From an uncultured Chitinophagaceae bacterium (GTDB lineage Bacteria > Bacteroidota > Bacteroidia > Chitinophagales > Chitinophagaceae): 34,983 bases of DNA. Positions 19,055 through 28,280 of the stretch are shown here, in pieces. Each line of letters starts with the position of its first letter. The stretch's first letter is position 1. The translations under genes and the position numbers were made by a program. The notes beneath the pieces were generated by a model, which saw nothing but the letters and a program-made list of their open reading frames with translations, ran no database searches and had not been told where the DNA came from. The DNA is taken from NCBI GenBank assembly GCA_937958995.1, contig CALGAP010000003.1, forward strand, positions 1-34,983, written 5' to 3'.

Positions 19055-20431
19055 TTACCTGGGGTTTTGCTGAATTCCGGACTGTGTAATTACCTCTTGT
19101 GGTATCAGCAGGACATATCTCAAGTCATTTGGCGGAAGGCTGTGGATTTCTCCGGCAGCTTTTCGTGTTAAAGTTTTGGCGAATTCTGGTTCTAAGTTTA
19201 GGCGCCTTAGATCAGTCCACCTAAGCCCACGAAGCACAAGCTCCTTTCTACGCTCTTCCAGTACCCAATTCAAAACTTGCTCAGGGTCAGAACTTTCATA
19301 AGGCATAAACGTTCCGGTTTTCCAGCGTTTTTCAAGAAGTAAATTGAGATCGTCGAGCGCGCTTTGCAAGGCGCCGCGTCGAGCACGTGATTCCGCCCTG
19401 GTCAGGTACATTTCTCCTGTGGTAATTCCGTAAAAGTGTTGTCCATAGATACCTTCTTCGTCATAGCCGCCTTTGGGGGCATATGTGCCATCACTGTTGC
19501 GGGAGAAGAAAAGTAAAAGGCGTAGATCATTGTTGGAATAAAGGTTGATTAGGTTCGAATCTATTTTGCATCTTGATGAAGCCAGTATACCGCTGCCTGG
19601 CGTAACTGATAGAAATAAAATTTCGCTATTGAACCTGCTAAAAGGAGTAATGCTGTTTGTATCTAGCATGTTGTAGTCTATCAGTGTGTCATATATCTTC
19701 AAAGCGGAATCTGCATATTTTTCCGCATTCTGAAAATCGGACATGGATAGAAATACTCTTGCCAGTGCACCATAGGCAGCCTTTTTGTTCGGTTTCGTCG
19801 GAACTGAGCTGTTTTCAGGTAGGAGCCTCGCTGCTGACTGAAGATCTTCGATGATCTGATTGTAGGTTACCACAATAGAGGATCTGACACTTTTCCTATT
19901 AAAGTCTGAATTCAACCGAAGGGGAATACCTAGTTCAGAACTTGTATTACTTGAGAACGGCTTGCAGTAAAGTTGCGCAATATTCCAGTGTGCATATGAT
20001 CTAAAAAATAAGGCGCTTCCTTTAATGTTGTTTAGCAAATCTTCATGGACATCGGTCATTTCGACCAAGGGTAAGTAGTCAAGTACCAGATTTGAGTAGA
20101 ATATGGTTTGGTATGGCGAATTCCAGTTGTTATTGTACACTGCGTGAGGAGCCCATATGTAATTGTTTCTATCGTTTTCCGACCTGGATGCCCAGTCACT
20201 CTCCGTCACATAATAGTTGTCTGCGGCGATTTCTAGAACGCTTGGATAAATATAATTCATGACGCCAGAATTGTCCAAAAGAGCTTGCATGTCTTCAATC
20301 GTAGAAGGAATTACAAGACTTTTATCTGGTTTCTCTTCCAGAAATTTTGAACATGAGCTAAGAAAAAAGGCATTAGATAATAGTGCAATTAAACACAATT
20401 GATTTATACGGAAACGATTTATAATACTCAT
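19055..20431 (-). CDS. SusD/RagB-family nutrient-binding lipoprotein
   Basis: SusD-family proteins cap the SusC pore and bind the ligand on the cell surface. The 458-residue protein begins with a lipoprotein signal (LIALLSNAFFLSSCSKF, acylated cysteine near residue 27), followed by FLEEKPDKSLVIPSTIEDMQ, the typical SusD start, tetratricopeptide-like helices in the middle (KKAAYGALARVFLSMSDFQN) and the conserved C-terminal part YLTRAESRAR, WVLEERRKELVLRGLRWTDL and YVLLIPQEVI. It follows susC by 24 bp and precedes the TlpA-like gene by 12 bp. The substrate cannot be read from sequence; no glycosidase or sulfatase gene accompanies it, so a peptide or iron-chelate ligand is as likely as a glycan. 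Confidence 0.93.
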   Translation of the reverse strand: MSIINRFRINQLCLIALLSNAFFLSSCSKFLEEKPDKSLVIPSTIEDMQALLDNSGVMNYIYPSVLEIAADNYYVTESDWASRSENDRNNYIWAPHAVYNNNWNSPYQTIFYSNLVLDYLPLVEMTDVHEDLLNNIKGSALFFRSYAHWNIAQLYCKPFSSNTSSELGIPLRLNSDFNRKSVRSSIVVTYNQIIEDLQSAARLLPENSSVPTKPNKKAAYGALARVFLSMSDFQNAEKYADSALKIYDTLIDYNMLDTNSITPFSRFNSEILFLSVTPGSGILASSRCKIDSNLINLYSNNDLRLLLFFSRNSDGTYAPKGGYDEEGIYGQHFYGITTGEMYLTRAESRARRGALQSALDDLNLLLEKRWKTGTFMPYESSDPEQVLNWVLEERRKELVLRGLRWTDLRRLNLEPEFAKTLTRKAAGEIHSLPPNDLRYVLLIPQEVITQSGIQQNPR

Positions 20432-20454
20432 TTTATTAAATTTGAATTGGGCAA

Positions 20455-23400
20455 TTAAAAGTCAGCTTTCAGGCCAATGCTTAGGCTTTTGGCGGCGGGA
20501 AAGTATCCTGAATAATAGTCAGGGTCAAGACCAGCCCTGTTTTTTCTCCAGATTATTCCAAGATTATCGCCAAATAAAATAATTTCAATATTGCGGAAGG
20601 CCACTTTTTCTGCATGTCTCTTAGAAATGGAGTAGCTTATACGGACATTTTGAATTCGGATATGATCTCCTTTTTCAATTGTGGCTTCTGAGTATTTATA
20701 AAATTCATCACGGCTTGAACTTGCGGGATATATTAAAGCTGGCACTGTGGTGAGTTTTTCATCCCCAGGCTGTTGCCATCTCTTATCAAAATCCGCATGA
20801 GCACTTGCCCACGAACTGAATAAGGAGTTGTAATCAATTGTACCTCTTCGGAAGTAGTATGCAAAAGCATATTTCATAAAAATTGTGCAGCTTATAGACT
20901 TCCACTTAAAGGTATTAACCAACGATCCAAAGTACAATGGAAGGGCGGACCCATGATACGCGAGATCGGAAACGGGAGCACTTTGAATAGCGTTGTAGTC
21001 GGTGCTTAATTGCTGCTTGTTTAAAAGCCCTTGAGGGTTGCCATTTTCGTCTAGCCCGGCCCAAGCATAGCTAAAAACCGCGTAAGCGTGCTTTCCCTCA
21101 ATTGGAGTTACTGTCAATCCGCTTCCCGCGTAGGATCTGGCAGTTCCTGAAGGTCTTAAGTATCGCGTAATCTTATTTTCAGAAAAGCTAAAGATTAATG
21201 TGCTGCTCCATTTAAATGTCTTATTAACATTTAGAGTATTTAGTTGTACGTCTACTCCACGTCCGCTGATATGAGCGCTATTTACATCCATTGATGAAAT
21301 ACCAGTGGTTGGATCCAACGGAGCTGGGGCGATTAAATCTCTAGACTCCTTAGTATAATATTCAATACTACCAGAAATTCTGTGCTTGAATGCGGCAAAG
21401 TCTACTGCAAGGTTGAGAATCTTGGATTCTTCCCATCTCAGGCTTGGATTGGGTGGGTTATTTACGTACGCATGTGTTAGTTGTGTGTAAGGGTCGGGTG
21501 AGGAAGAGTAAGAGATTGTCCCATGGGCTGATTTGCTATTGTTGACATTGCCACTATATCCAAAGGTTGCCCGCAACCTTAATTGGGACAGCCAATTAAC
21601 GCTATAAAATGATTCATTTGAGATCATCCAGCTTGAGCCTACTGACCAAAGAGGCTTCCATTTGTCGTTAGTGTTAACTCCAAATATATTAGCTGCGTCC
21701 TTCCTCGCGCTTGCAGAGATGGTATAACGTTTTTTGAAGTTCAAGGCTGCGTTTCCAAAGACCGACACAAAGCGGTCTAGTAAATCACCAAATCCGACAT
21801 TGTTGGGAATAGCAGAATTGCCTGATAACTTTCCATATATTGGGAATCTCGAGACATAGTCTATGTTACTGAAGGAAAGTTTGTTTTCATTGTACCCATA
21901 TGTCCGCCCAGTGTATGACGTATTGCGATTTTGTCGGAGTTCTGCACCCACCAAGGCATTTAATTCGTAGTCTCCTCCCTTCCAGCTATTATTGAAATCT
22001 ATCTGCCCCCTTAAAATTTGTGCGGTTAGTTCATTTTCTGATATGTCCAGAATGCCGCCTAATGGAACTATACGCGTAATAGTCTGTCCTTCTATTTGAG
22101 TAAACCTGTTAATTAAATTTCGGGTAAAGTAAGTTTCAGGTCCATTATAGTTTCGGCTAGTCCCCTTAGCTTTTTCCAGTTGGTACTGTAATTGTGCGGA
22201 AACTGATCCGCTAAACTTATATTTTGAAATAAAGTTCATCACAATATCCTGCAACCTAACAGTATTGTCGGCCAGTTCAATTTCATCAAGAGGCCGGTAG
22301 TGCCAATCCAGGAGCCTTCCGTCTCCGGCAGAATCTACGTAGCTCATTCTATAGTCCTTTTCAATGGCTAGGGGCTTTCCATTCTCGTCGGCTAAACGAG
22401 CATAGGGATAAAGTGCAGATTTACCGCCCCCTGGTGATAGAGGATATCGCAACCCATTATTTTGTTTGTTAGTTAACGCGTATCGTATGCTTGATGAAAT
22501 TTCCAGCCCGCGAATCGGTTGTAAGGTGCTTCCCGTAGTAACGGTAAATCTATCGTACTGATTGCCCACCTGTTGTTGCAGGTTTCTATCATACCCGACT
22601 GAAAGCATGTAAGCAATATTAGTGCCGCTGCCACTTAATTGAAGGGAGTGTTGCTGGGTTGTTCCGTTGCGATAAACATACTTTTCGAAATCACTTCGCA
22701 GATCTAAATTTCGCAGTGCATCTATCTGCGATTCCGCTTCTGCATCGGTTATTAAACCACTCCTTTTTCGATTGAGTATTTCCACCACCGGACTGAGTAT
22801 TGGACGGCTGGTAGTATTGTTTATGGCGGAGTTATAATAACCTTTTTCAAATAGGAATTGCTCTAAGTCGATAAAGCTGGAAGAGCTCATTTGGGGGAAA
22901 TAATACAAATCCGGCTTCTCAGTTACTGTGACAAAATTGTTCGCAGTAAGTAACATAGGTTGGCCAAACTTTGCCTTTTTGGTCGTTATTACAACTACAC
23001 CATTTCCTGCTCTTGCACCCCAAATTGAAGTTGCAGCTGCATCCCGAAGTATTGTAATATCCTCCACATCATTGGGATTAATATTTCCAATATCTCCTTC
23101 ATATGGAAAGTTGTCTACAACAATTAGCGGATCGGTATTTGAAAAGATGGTACTGATTCCTCGAATTGAAATTTTATTAGTGTTAGTTCGGTTATCGAAA
23201 TAGACCGAATTTGCGAGGCCATTCATGCGATCCAGTATATTCATTGATACGCGGTAATTTACCAATTCGTTATTCATTTTTACAAAACTTCCGGTTGCTC
23301 GTTCTTTAGGCAGGGATTCATAGCCTGTATTGTACACAACCACCTCTTCTTCTGTTTTTACTGCTCTTTCCATTTTTATTACAATGATACTAGTAGTATT

Positions 23401-24021
23401 ACTTAAGGTCATTCTCCTGGTGGTGAGACCTACAAACGTAAACTCCAACACATCACCCGGTCGCGCTAATATGGTAAACTGTCCATTGGGTCCTGTTGTG
23501 GTTCCTTCGTTAGACGTTAGATTCATGATGTTGACATTATCTAATGCTACATCCGTGCTATCTTTAAGTATAACCCGACCACTGACTGGAATGCGTGGCA
23601 TAGTATCCGTTGCAAATGGAACATCGGAAAAAGTACTATCTACTTTATTGTGATCTCGCCTAACGATAATACTCGCGCCGTTAACCGTAAAACTAAATGG
23701 TTGATCCTTGAAGCAAATTTTCAGTGCCTCCTTCAGTGATGCATTTTTTACATCGATCGTCACTTTCTTAGCGCTGCGAAGAACATCGTCGGAGACAATG
23801 AAATTGTAGCCGGTTTGCTTGCCAATTTCGAACAGTACATTTTCAAGCGGAGCATTTTTTTCCCGCAGCGTGACCGTTTGGCCGTCGGAGCGGGCTGACA
23901 CATGAAGGCTGAGGGTAAGTAAGAAAAGGGCGGTCAGTTTCATAATCCGCAGCAGTTTGAAAGGTTGGGTTAGTGTGCTTTTCTGCCCTTGCAGGCGAAC
24001 ACCAGGCACTAAAAATTGCAT
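20455..24021 (-). CDS. SusC/RagA-family TonB-dependent outer-membrane transporter with STN domain
   Basis: The 1188-residue protein is an outer-membrane pore that imports ligand using TonB energy. After a long leader with its hydrophobic part near residues 27-45 (MKLTALFLLTLSLHVSARS), an STN (secretin/TonB N-terminal) domain spans about 50-115 (LENVLFEIGKQTGYNFIVSD), the mark of transducers that signal to an anti-sigma factor. A carboxypeptidase-regulatory-like repeat follows near 150-215, then the plug (ISIRGISTIFSNTDPLIVVD; ILRDAAATSIWGARAGNGVV) and a C-terminal beta barrel of about 800 residues ending SIGLKADF. The upstream sigma factor and FecR fit STN-mediated regulation. It is the first gene of susC-susD-tlpA. 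Confidence 0.95.
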   Translation of the reverse strand: MQFLVPGVRLQGQKSTLTQPFKLLRIMKLTALFLLTLSLHVSARSDGQTVTLREKNAPLENVLFEIGKQTGYNFIVSDDVLRSAKKVTIDVKNASLKEALKICFKDQPFSFTVNGASIIVRRDHNKVDSTFSDVPFATDTMPRIPVSGRVILKDSTDVALDNVNIMNLTSNEGTTTGPNGQFTILARPGDVLEFTFVGLTTRRMTLSNTTSIIVIKMERAVKTEEEVVVYNTGYESLPKERATGSFVKMNNELVNYRVSMNILDRMNGLANSVYFDNRTNTNKISIRGISTIFSNTDPLIVVDNFPYEGDIGNINPNDVEDITILRDAAATSIWGARAGNGVVVITTKKAKFGQPMLLTANNFVTVTEKPDLYYFPQMSSSSFIDLEQFLFEKGYYNSAINNTTSRPILSPVVEILNRKRSGLITDAEAESQIDALRNLDLRSDFEKYVYRNGTTQQHSLQLSGSGTNIAYMLSVGYDRNLQQQVGNQYDRFTVTTGSTLQPIRGLEISSSIRYALTNKQNNGLRYPLSPGGGKSALYPYARLADENGKPLAIEKDYRMSYVDSAGDGRLLDWHYRPLDEIELADNTVRLQDIVMNFISKYKFSGSVSAQLQYQLEKAKGTSRNYNGPETYFTRNLINRFTQIEGQTITRIVPLGGILDISENELTAQILRGQIDFNNSWKGGDYELNALVGAELRQNRNTSYTGRTYGYNENKLSFSNIDYVSRFPIYGKLSGNSAIPNNVGFGDLLDRFVSVFGNAALNFKKRYTISASARKDAANIFGVNTNDKWKPLWSVGSSWMISNESFYSVNWLSQLRLRATFGYSGNVNNSKSAHGTISYSSSPDPYTQLTHAYVNNPPNPSLRWEESKILNLAVDFAAFKHRISGSIEYYTKESRDLIAPAPLDPTTGISSMDVNSAHISGRGVDVQLNTLNVNKTFKWSSTLIFSFSENKITRYLRPSGTARSYAGSGLTVTPIEGKHAYAVFSYAWAGLDENGNPQGLLNKQQLSTDYNAIQSAPVSDLAYHGSALPLYFGSLVNTFKWKSISCTIFMKYAFAYYFRRGTIDYNSLFSSWASAHADFDKRWQQPGDEKLTTVPALIYPASSSRDEFYKYSEATIEKGDHIRIQNVRISYSISKRHAEKVAFRNIEIILFGDNLGIIWRKNRAGLDPDYYSGYFPAAKSLSIGLKADF

Positions 24022-24087
24022 ACCTTTGGGTTGTTTAGGTTAATAATTGTCAAATCCAGAATGACTTATTTTAAAACCTGAACATCC

Positions 24088-24123
24088 GCCATTCCGGCTC
24101 CACCCGGGATGGCTTGTTTTTTT
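24088..24123 (+). terminator. Terminator-like hairpin antisense to the susC leader
   Basis: GCCATTCCGG (24088-24097) pairs with CCGGGATGGC (24104-24113) around a 6-nt loop, allowing one G-U pair, and is followed on the plus strand by TTGTTTTTTT. This is a good rho-independent terminator shape for the plus strand, yet no plus-strand gene lies upstream of it nearby. Confidence 0.5.
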
Positions 24124-24383
24124 CAGGTCAACTTTACTTTCTAATGGCGAATGATTCCAGCATGGTAAATGACATCTGCCTCAACACTGAGGTAGATATT
24201 GCTTCAGGCCAGCAATCCCGGAATCGTCAAGGGAGGTTTAATAGTTAACAGTTTTTCTTCGACTGGTTTTACTTCCGGATATTGTTCCGGATTTATGGAT
24301 AAAAGGATTATTTCGATTACTTTTTCTGGCTTATTTCTTTCACCCTGGACAGTTGGCGGCCGCAACCACGTTTTCAGTTCCGT

Positions 24384-24420
24384 CTTCGCCATTTCCCCGC
24401 GAAAGCGGGGAAATGGGAAG
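24384..24420. repeat. Long GC-rich stem-loop with GAAA tetraloop
   Basis: CCATTTCCCCGC and GCGGGGAAATGG form a perfect 12-bp stem closed by GAAA (24389-24416); CTTC and GAAG extend it by four pairs past one bulged G. Further out ACCACG (24365-24370) and CGTGGT (24423-24428) also pair. No T-run follows on either strand. It resembles a REP-like or leader-RNA element. Confidence 0.7.
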
Positions 24421-24514
24421 ATCGTGGTCAGTACATGAGAAAATTCTATCAATTTTCAAAAACCAACTGTGCTTTGTTCCAGGTATCATCAGACATCCTA
24501 GCTGCGAAAGACCC

Positions 24515-25732
24515 TTAGCCTTTCGTAATCACCAGTTTTTTTCCTTCTATCCGGAACGGTACGCTGGCCGACTGCAACAGTGTCAACACCTCGGACAAGT
24601 TGGTATTTCTGCTCACCATTCCGGTAAATGTTTTATTCGGTACTTCACCCTCGTAAATCACTTCGATATCATACCAGCGCGCCAGCTGCCGCATCATAGT
24701 TTTCAGGTCATCGTTTCTGAAGTAAAATCGTTGCTCCTTCCAGGCCATAATCCTTTCTACATTGACTTCGTTTTTCACTTCAAGGTTTCCTTCACTATCA
24801 ATCACAACTTGCTGGCCAGGTGTCAGTATTTGCGAACGGCTGCTGGTGGCACTGGAAATTTTGATGCGACCGTCTACCAGAGTCGTTTGGATACTTGTTT
24901 CGTCGTCGTAGGCATTAATATTGAATTGGGTGCCTAAAACTTCTGCGAAAGCTTTTTCGCCCGATGGTTTTACAATTTGAATTTTAAAGGGGGCTTTCGC
25001 ATTTTTGGCTACTTCAAAAAAAACCTCACCCTGCATTACTACAACGCGTTCATTGCTTTCAAATGCCACCGGGAAATGCAACGATGATTTGGCATTGAGC
25101 CAGACTTTGGTGCCGTCCGATAAGGTCAGGGCATAGGACTGGCCGGCCCCTGTCTCCAGCGTGTTGTAGAGGAGCTCGCTATTTGAACGATTCTGTACCT
25201 GGTATTTTACGTTTCCGGAGTCATTGGTGATGAGTGCCGTGCCCTGTTGTGCCAAAAGACCCTGGCCAGCACTATCGAGGATGATCGATGTGCCGTCTGA
25301 TAATCTTAACCGGGCGGTATAGGTTCCCGGGGGAACATCATTGGTGGAAGCGTTGGGTGTATTGATTGCCGTAGTATTCTTTTCTGTATTTGTGTTCAGT
25401 AAGTAAATTGCGGCAGTGATAATAGACGCGATTATTGATGCCGCGGCTACCCACTGGATCCACCCGATTCGACGCAGGGGACTTTCTATGCTTTGCACAG
25501 GAGTCGCGTGCTCCACGCCCTGCTCCAACTCCTTCCGCATTTGGTAATACTGGCTAAACTCCCTGAGCAAAGGCTCATTGCCAGGAAGCTCCCTGGCGAG
25601 CCGCTTCTTTTCCTCTGCCGTATAGCTTTCGAGATAGCTATCAAGCTCCACCTGTTCGTCATACGACAATTCCCGCCTCATACTCTCTTGTAAGAGCAAA
25701 CGAAGCCTGTCTATTCTATCCGACATAGACAT
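24515..25732 (-). CDS. FecR-family anti-sigma factor
   Basis: FecR proteins span the inner membrane, hold the partner sigma factor in the cytoplasm and receive the signal from the STN domain of the TonB-dependent transporter. The 405-residue protein has a cytoplasmic N-terminal domain (residues 1-88), one transmembrane helix near 90-110 (IQWVAAASIIASIITAAIYL), a FecR domain near 180-275 (TLSDGTKVWLNAKSSLHFPV; VMQGEVFFEVAKNAKAPFKI; EVLGTQFNINAYDDETSIQT) and a C-terminal DUF4974-type secretin-like domain near 335-403 (DLKTMMRQLARWYDIEVIYE; LSEVLTLLQSASVPFRIEGK). It lies 118 bp after the sigma gene and before susC. Confidence 0.95.
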   Translation of the reverse strand: MSMSDRIDRLRLLLQESMRRELSYDEQVELDSYLESYTAEEKKRLARELPGNEPLLREFSQYYQMRKELEQGVEHATPVQSIESPLRRIGWIQWVAAASIIASIITAAIYLLNTNTEKNTTAINTPNASTNDVPPGTYTARLRLSDGTSIILDSAGQGLLAQQGTALITNDSGNVKYQVQNRSNSELLYNTLETGAGQSYALTLSDGTKVWLNAKSSLHFPVAFESNERVVVMQGEVFFEVAKNAKAPFKIQIVKPSGEKAFAEVLGTQFNINAYDDETSIQTTLVDGRIKISSATSSRSQILTPGQQVVIDSEGNLEVKNEVNVERIMAWKEQRFYFRNDDLKTMMRQLARWYDIEVIYEGEVPNKTFTGMVSRNTNLSEVLTLLQSASVPFRIEGKKLVITKG

Positions 25733-25850
25733 TAATGTTTATCCATTAAGAAAAATTACAATAGGCTATTTGAACAAGGAAGATGACCTTCCAACCATAG
25801 AAACACAAAAACGACTTTACGGTAACATAAAATTGGAGAAAAATTTTTCC

Positions 25851-26432
25851 CTAAGCCCGGTACATGATAATCAGGATGACAAGGGAAAGCAGATGACGAT
25901 TTTTCAATCGTTCCCGGAGTAGACGTAAAGCTCTTAATTTCATCATTTTCACCGCGCCAATTTCCATATTCATTTGCATCGCCACCTGTAACGTCGTTGC
26001 ACCATCGATATAAAAACGTTTCAGAATTGATTTGTGCTTTTCGGGTAGTGCTTCGAGTTCTTTATACAGCTCGCTGAACAGTTCGGTTTTAACCATTTCT
26101 TCAAGCAGATCATTTATATCGTGCTGCAGGAAATACTTGTACTGGTCTTCTTTTTTCTTCTCACTGTTACCATGTCGCAGAAACAGCAGGCTGTCATTTC
26201 GAGTGGTTATATAGAGGAATGCTTTGATATTGGCAAGGGTTTCAAATCTCTGGCGCCTTTCCCATAGTTTAATAAAGACCTGGGATACAATATCGCCGGC
26301 GTCTTCTGCATTCCTAATTATTTTGAATGCGAAGAAGCGGAGCCGGGGATAAAAAACAGTGTATAGCTCAGAAAACGCCGTGGCGTTTCCGTTCTTAAAG
26401 GCTTCAATGGTATGGTCCGCGACTAACTTCAC
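25851..26432 (-). CDS. ECF RNA polymerase sigma factor, FecI-like
   Basis: The 193-residue protein is an extracytoplasmic-function sigma factor of the Bacteroidota type. Region 2 spans about residues 10-80 (AFSELYTVFYPRLRFFAFKI, DAGDIVSQVFIKLWERR) and region 4 spans about 125-180 (ELEALPEKHKSILKRFYIDG, TTLQVAMQMNMEIGAVKMMK). The apparent start is GTG at 26430-26432; no ATG lies near the N-terminus. The last residues LLSLVILIIMYRA are hydrophobic, a feature seen in many members. It should direct transcription of susC-susD-tlpA when released by the adjacent FecR. Confidence 0.93.
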   Translation of the reverse strand: MKLVADHTIEAFKNGNATAFSELYTVFYPRLRFFAFKIIRNAEDAGDIVSQVFIKLWERRQRFETLANIKAFLYITTRNDSLLFLRHGNSEKKKEDQYKYFLQHDINDLLEEMVKTELFSELYKELEALPEKHKSILKRFYIDGATTLQVAMQMNMEIGAVKMMKLRALRLLRERLKNRHLLSLVILIIMYRA

Positions 26433-26704
26433 TTTATTTAGCAGTCTGCTTTACAGGGTGCAATTTATAAGGATATAGATAAACAATTTGTTTATACGAA
26501 CATAGGCAATTCGTTTTTTGCAGCGGCTGGATCTTTACCGGGAGGGTAGTTCAACGAGATAAGGTTGCAATTTTGGGCAGATAAAGTTTTGAGAGAGCAA
26601 GTTTAGGAAAAAATGTGATTGGGTCATAGTGGGAATCTTACAGTAGCAGGCATGTTTGTACCAGTTGATGTTTTTTTTTATAGGATAATGGAGCTGAAAT
26701 GAGC

Positions 26705-27253
26705 TTAAGATACCTGGCGGGTAAAATCCGATGCTCGCTTATTTGATACGTAGTGGAGATATTTTTGAGTGTACTTTTTGCTTAGTTCACAATAATCTAA
26801 CTCTCTGGTATATTCTCTCATTTGTGTTTTTAGTTCTTCAATAACCTCAAATGACTTCCAACCGTCCTTAACCGTTCTTAGCGAGGTGTTAAAGCTGACA
26901 AAATACCACCAATAGAAACTTTCATAGAAAAGAGTTGCCGCAAGTTGACGATTAAGACTATTGGATTGAAAGCATTGACCTAGCCTTTCAAAAAATCTTA
27001 GGATTATAAATACAGAAATGGACCCATCCTCATCGACGCCCGTTAATTCATCATAGTTGATGTCGGGATACTTTTTGATACAATGATATGCTTTCCTTCT
27101 ATGCACACTCATCTCATAGCTATTCCATTCTTTGTGAAATTCAATAGCGAGTGTCCGTTTATTGTGGCGAGATATAAAAAATGAAGTCAGTACTGCACCT
27201 GCGACAGCACCTAGTATTGCAGTTAAGAGGGGTAAAGTAAATGCTTCGGTCAT
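26705..27253 (-). CDS. Single-pass membrane protein, DUF4760-like
   Basis: The 182-residue protein has one N-terminal transmembrane helix (residues 8-28, LPLLTAILGAVAGAVLTSFF) and a cytoplasmic helical domain (RTLAIEFHKEWNSYEMSVHR; IILRFFERLGQCFQSNSLNR; ATLFYESFYWWYFVSFNTSL). The pattern of an N-terminal helix followed by a domain with FFE and FY.WW motifs recalls DUF4760 proteins, which are of unknown function and often found in accessory regions. It stands alone, between the sigma gene and the IS3 element, whose left end is 175 bp upstream of its start, so its original promoter may have been altered. Confidence 0.6.
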   Translation of the reverse strand: MTEAFTLPLLTAILGAVAGAVLTSFFISRHNKRTLAIEFHKEWNSYEMSVHRRKAYHCIKKYPDINYDELTGVDEDGSISVFIILRFFERLGQCFQSNSLNRQLAATLFYESFYWWYFVSFNTSLRTVKDGWKSFEVIEELKTQMREYTRELDYCELSKKYTQKYLHYVSNKRASDFTRQVS

Positions 27254-27485
27254 ATAAAAGCCTTCAGTGATGTTCAGTGAAGATAGGATAAATACGAAAT
27301 TGGGGACAGAGGCAATCGCACAGATTGGCGAAAAGATACTTTCTTATTTACGGAATGGGGATGCTGAGAATAGGTGTTTTTCACGTTTTTTATTCTGTGA
27401 AAAGTTGGTATTGTGCAGGCCCAATTGGTGTGCGCTCCCCTTATTTTCGGCCCAGTGAGATTTAGAATTTTCAATTTTTTAGTAA

Positions 27486-28280
27486 TCACAGGGAAACGGA
27501 TTGGGTGTATTCCAGCGGCGGTACATTGCCCAGCGTTTCGTGCGGCCTTTCAGCATTGTAGTCCTGTCTCCACTCCTCAGCCATTAGTCGTACTTCCTGT
27601 AAAGTGAAAAAGTGGTAAGCATCCAATAGTTCTCTTCTGATTGACCCATTATTGCGTTCAATAAATGCATTTTGTACCGGCTTGCCCGGTTGGATGAACA
27701 GGATTTCGATGTTATGTTCTTCGCACCACAACCTCAGCAGATCACTGATGAACTCGGGGCCGTTGTCTACCCGGATTCGCAGTGGCTTCCCACGCAGTTC
27801 CAACAGTCGCTCCAGGACTCTGATAACCCGACGGGCTGGTAGTGATGTATCAATTTCTATCCACAAAGATTCTCGGTTATAATCATCAATGATGTTCAAT
27901 ATCCGGAACCGACGACCATCTACAAGGCTATCACTCATAAAGTCCATACTCCAGGACTGGTTAAGGCCTTCCGGAACCATCAGAGGCTGCTTTATGCGCT
28001 CTGGCAGCCTTCGTTTCACCTTTCTACGGATATTCAATTGCAGGAACTTATAGACCCTGTATAGCTTCTTATGATTGCATTCGTATCCCTTTCTACGCAG
28101 CCGGTAATAGCATTTCCAGAAACCAATCGTAGGATGCTTTACTACCAACACTTCCAAAGCATCCATTAGAGCTCGATCATCCTTTGGCTTTCGCTGGTAC
28201 CGATAAACGGAACGAGGCAGGGATACAAGTTTGCAGGCCTGGCGAACACTCACTTGTTTGTCCAAAACCATCATACTCAC
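27486..28280 (-). CDS. IS3-family transposase OrfB (DDE integrase)
   Basis: OrfB is the catalytic part of the IS3 transposase. The 264-residue product has an HTH_21-type N-terminal region (ALEVLVVKHPTIGFWKCYYR) and an rve integrase core with D113 (SWSMDFMSD), D172 (IRVDNGPEFIS) and E208 (NAFIERNNGS), exactly the DD(35)E spacing. The C-terminus ETLGNVPPLEYTQS is typical. It begins with GTG at 28278-28280, overlapping the orfA stop; in IS3 elements OrfB is normally made as an OrfAB fusion by -1 frameshifting, for which a slippery run is present. All catalytic residues are intact, so the element could be active. Confidence 0.93.
   Translation of the reverse strand: MSMMVLDKQVSVRQACKLVSLPRSVYRYQRKPKDDRALMDALEVLVVKHPTIGFWKCYYRLRRKGYECNHKKLYRVYKFLQLNIRRKVKRRLPERIKQPLMVPEGLNQSWSMDFMSDSLVDGRRFRILNIIDDYNRESLWIEIDTSLPARRVIRVLERLLELRGKPLRIRVDNGPEFISDLLRLWCEEHNIEILFIQPGKPVQNAFIERNNGSIRRELLDAYHFFTLQEVRLMAEEWRQDYNAERPHETLGNVPPLEYTQSVSL

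Larger units (their letters stand above)
24022..24514. other. About 490-bp leader region between fecR and susC
   Basis: No gene is visible. It should hold the sigma-dependent promoter for susC. Structures seen are a terminator-like hairpin that faces the plus strand (24088-24123), and a long GC-rich stem-loop (24384-24420) with outer arms. Either could form in the susC leader RNA. Confidence 0.5.

Noticed and set aside
24353..24937. 194-codon plus-strand frame over the fecR 3' end
   Set aside because: Antisense to fecR, with cysteine/histidine-rich translation; the long stem-loop and the fecR coding strand explain it.
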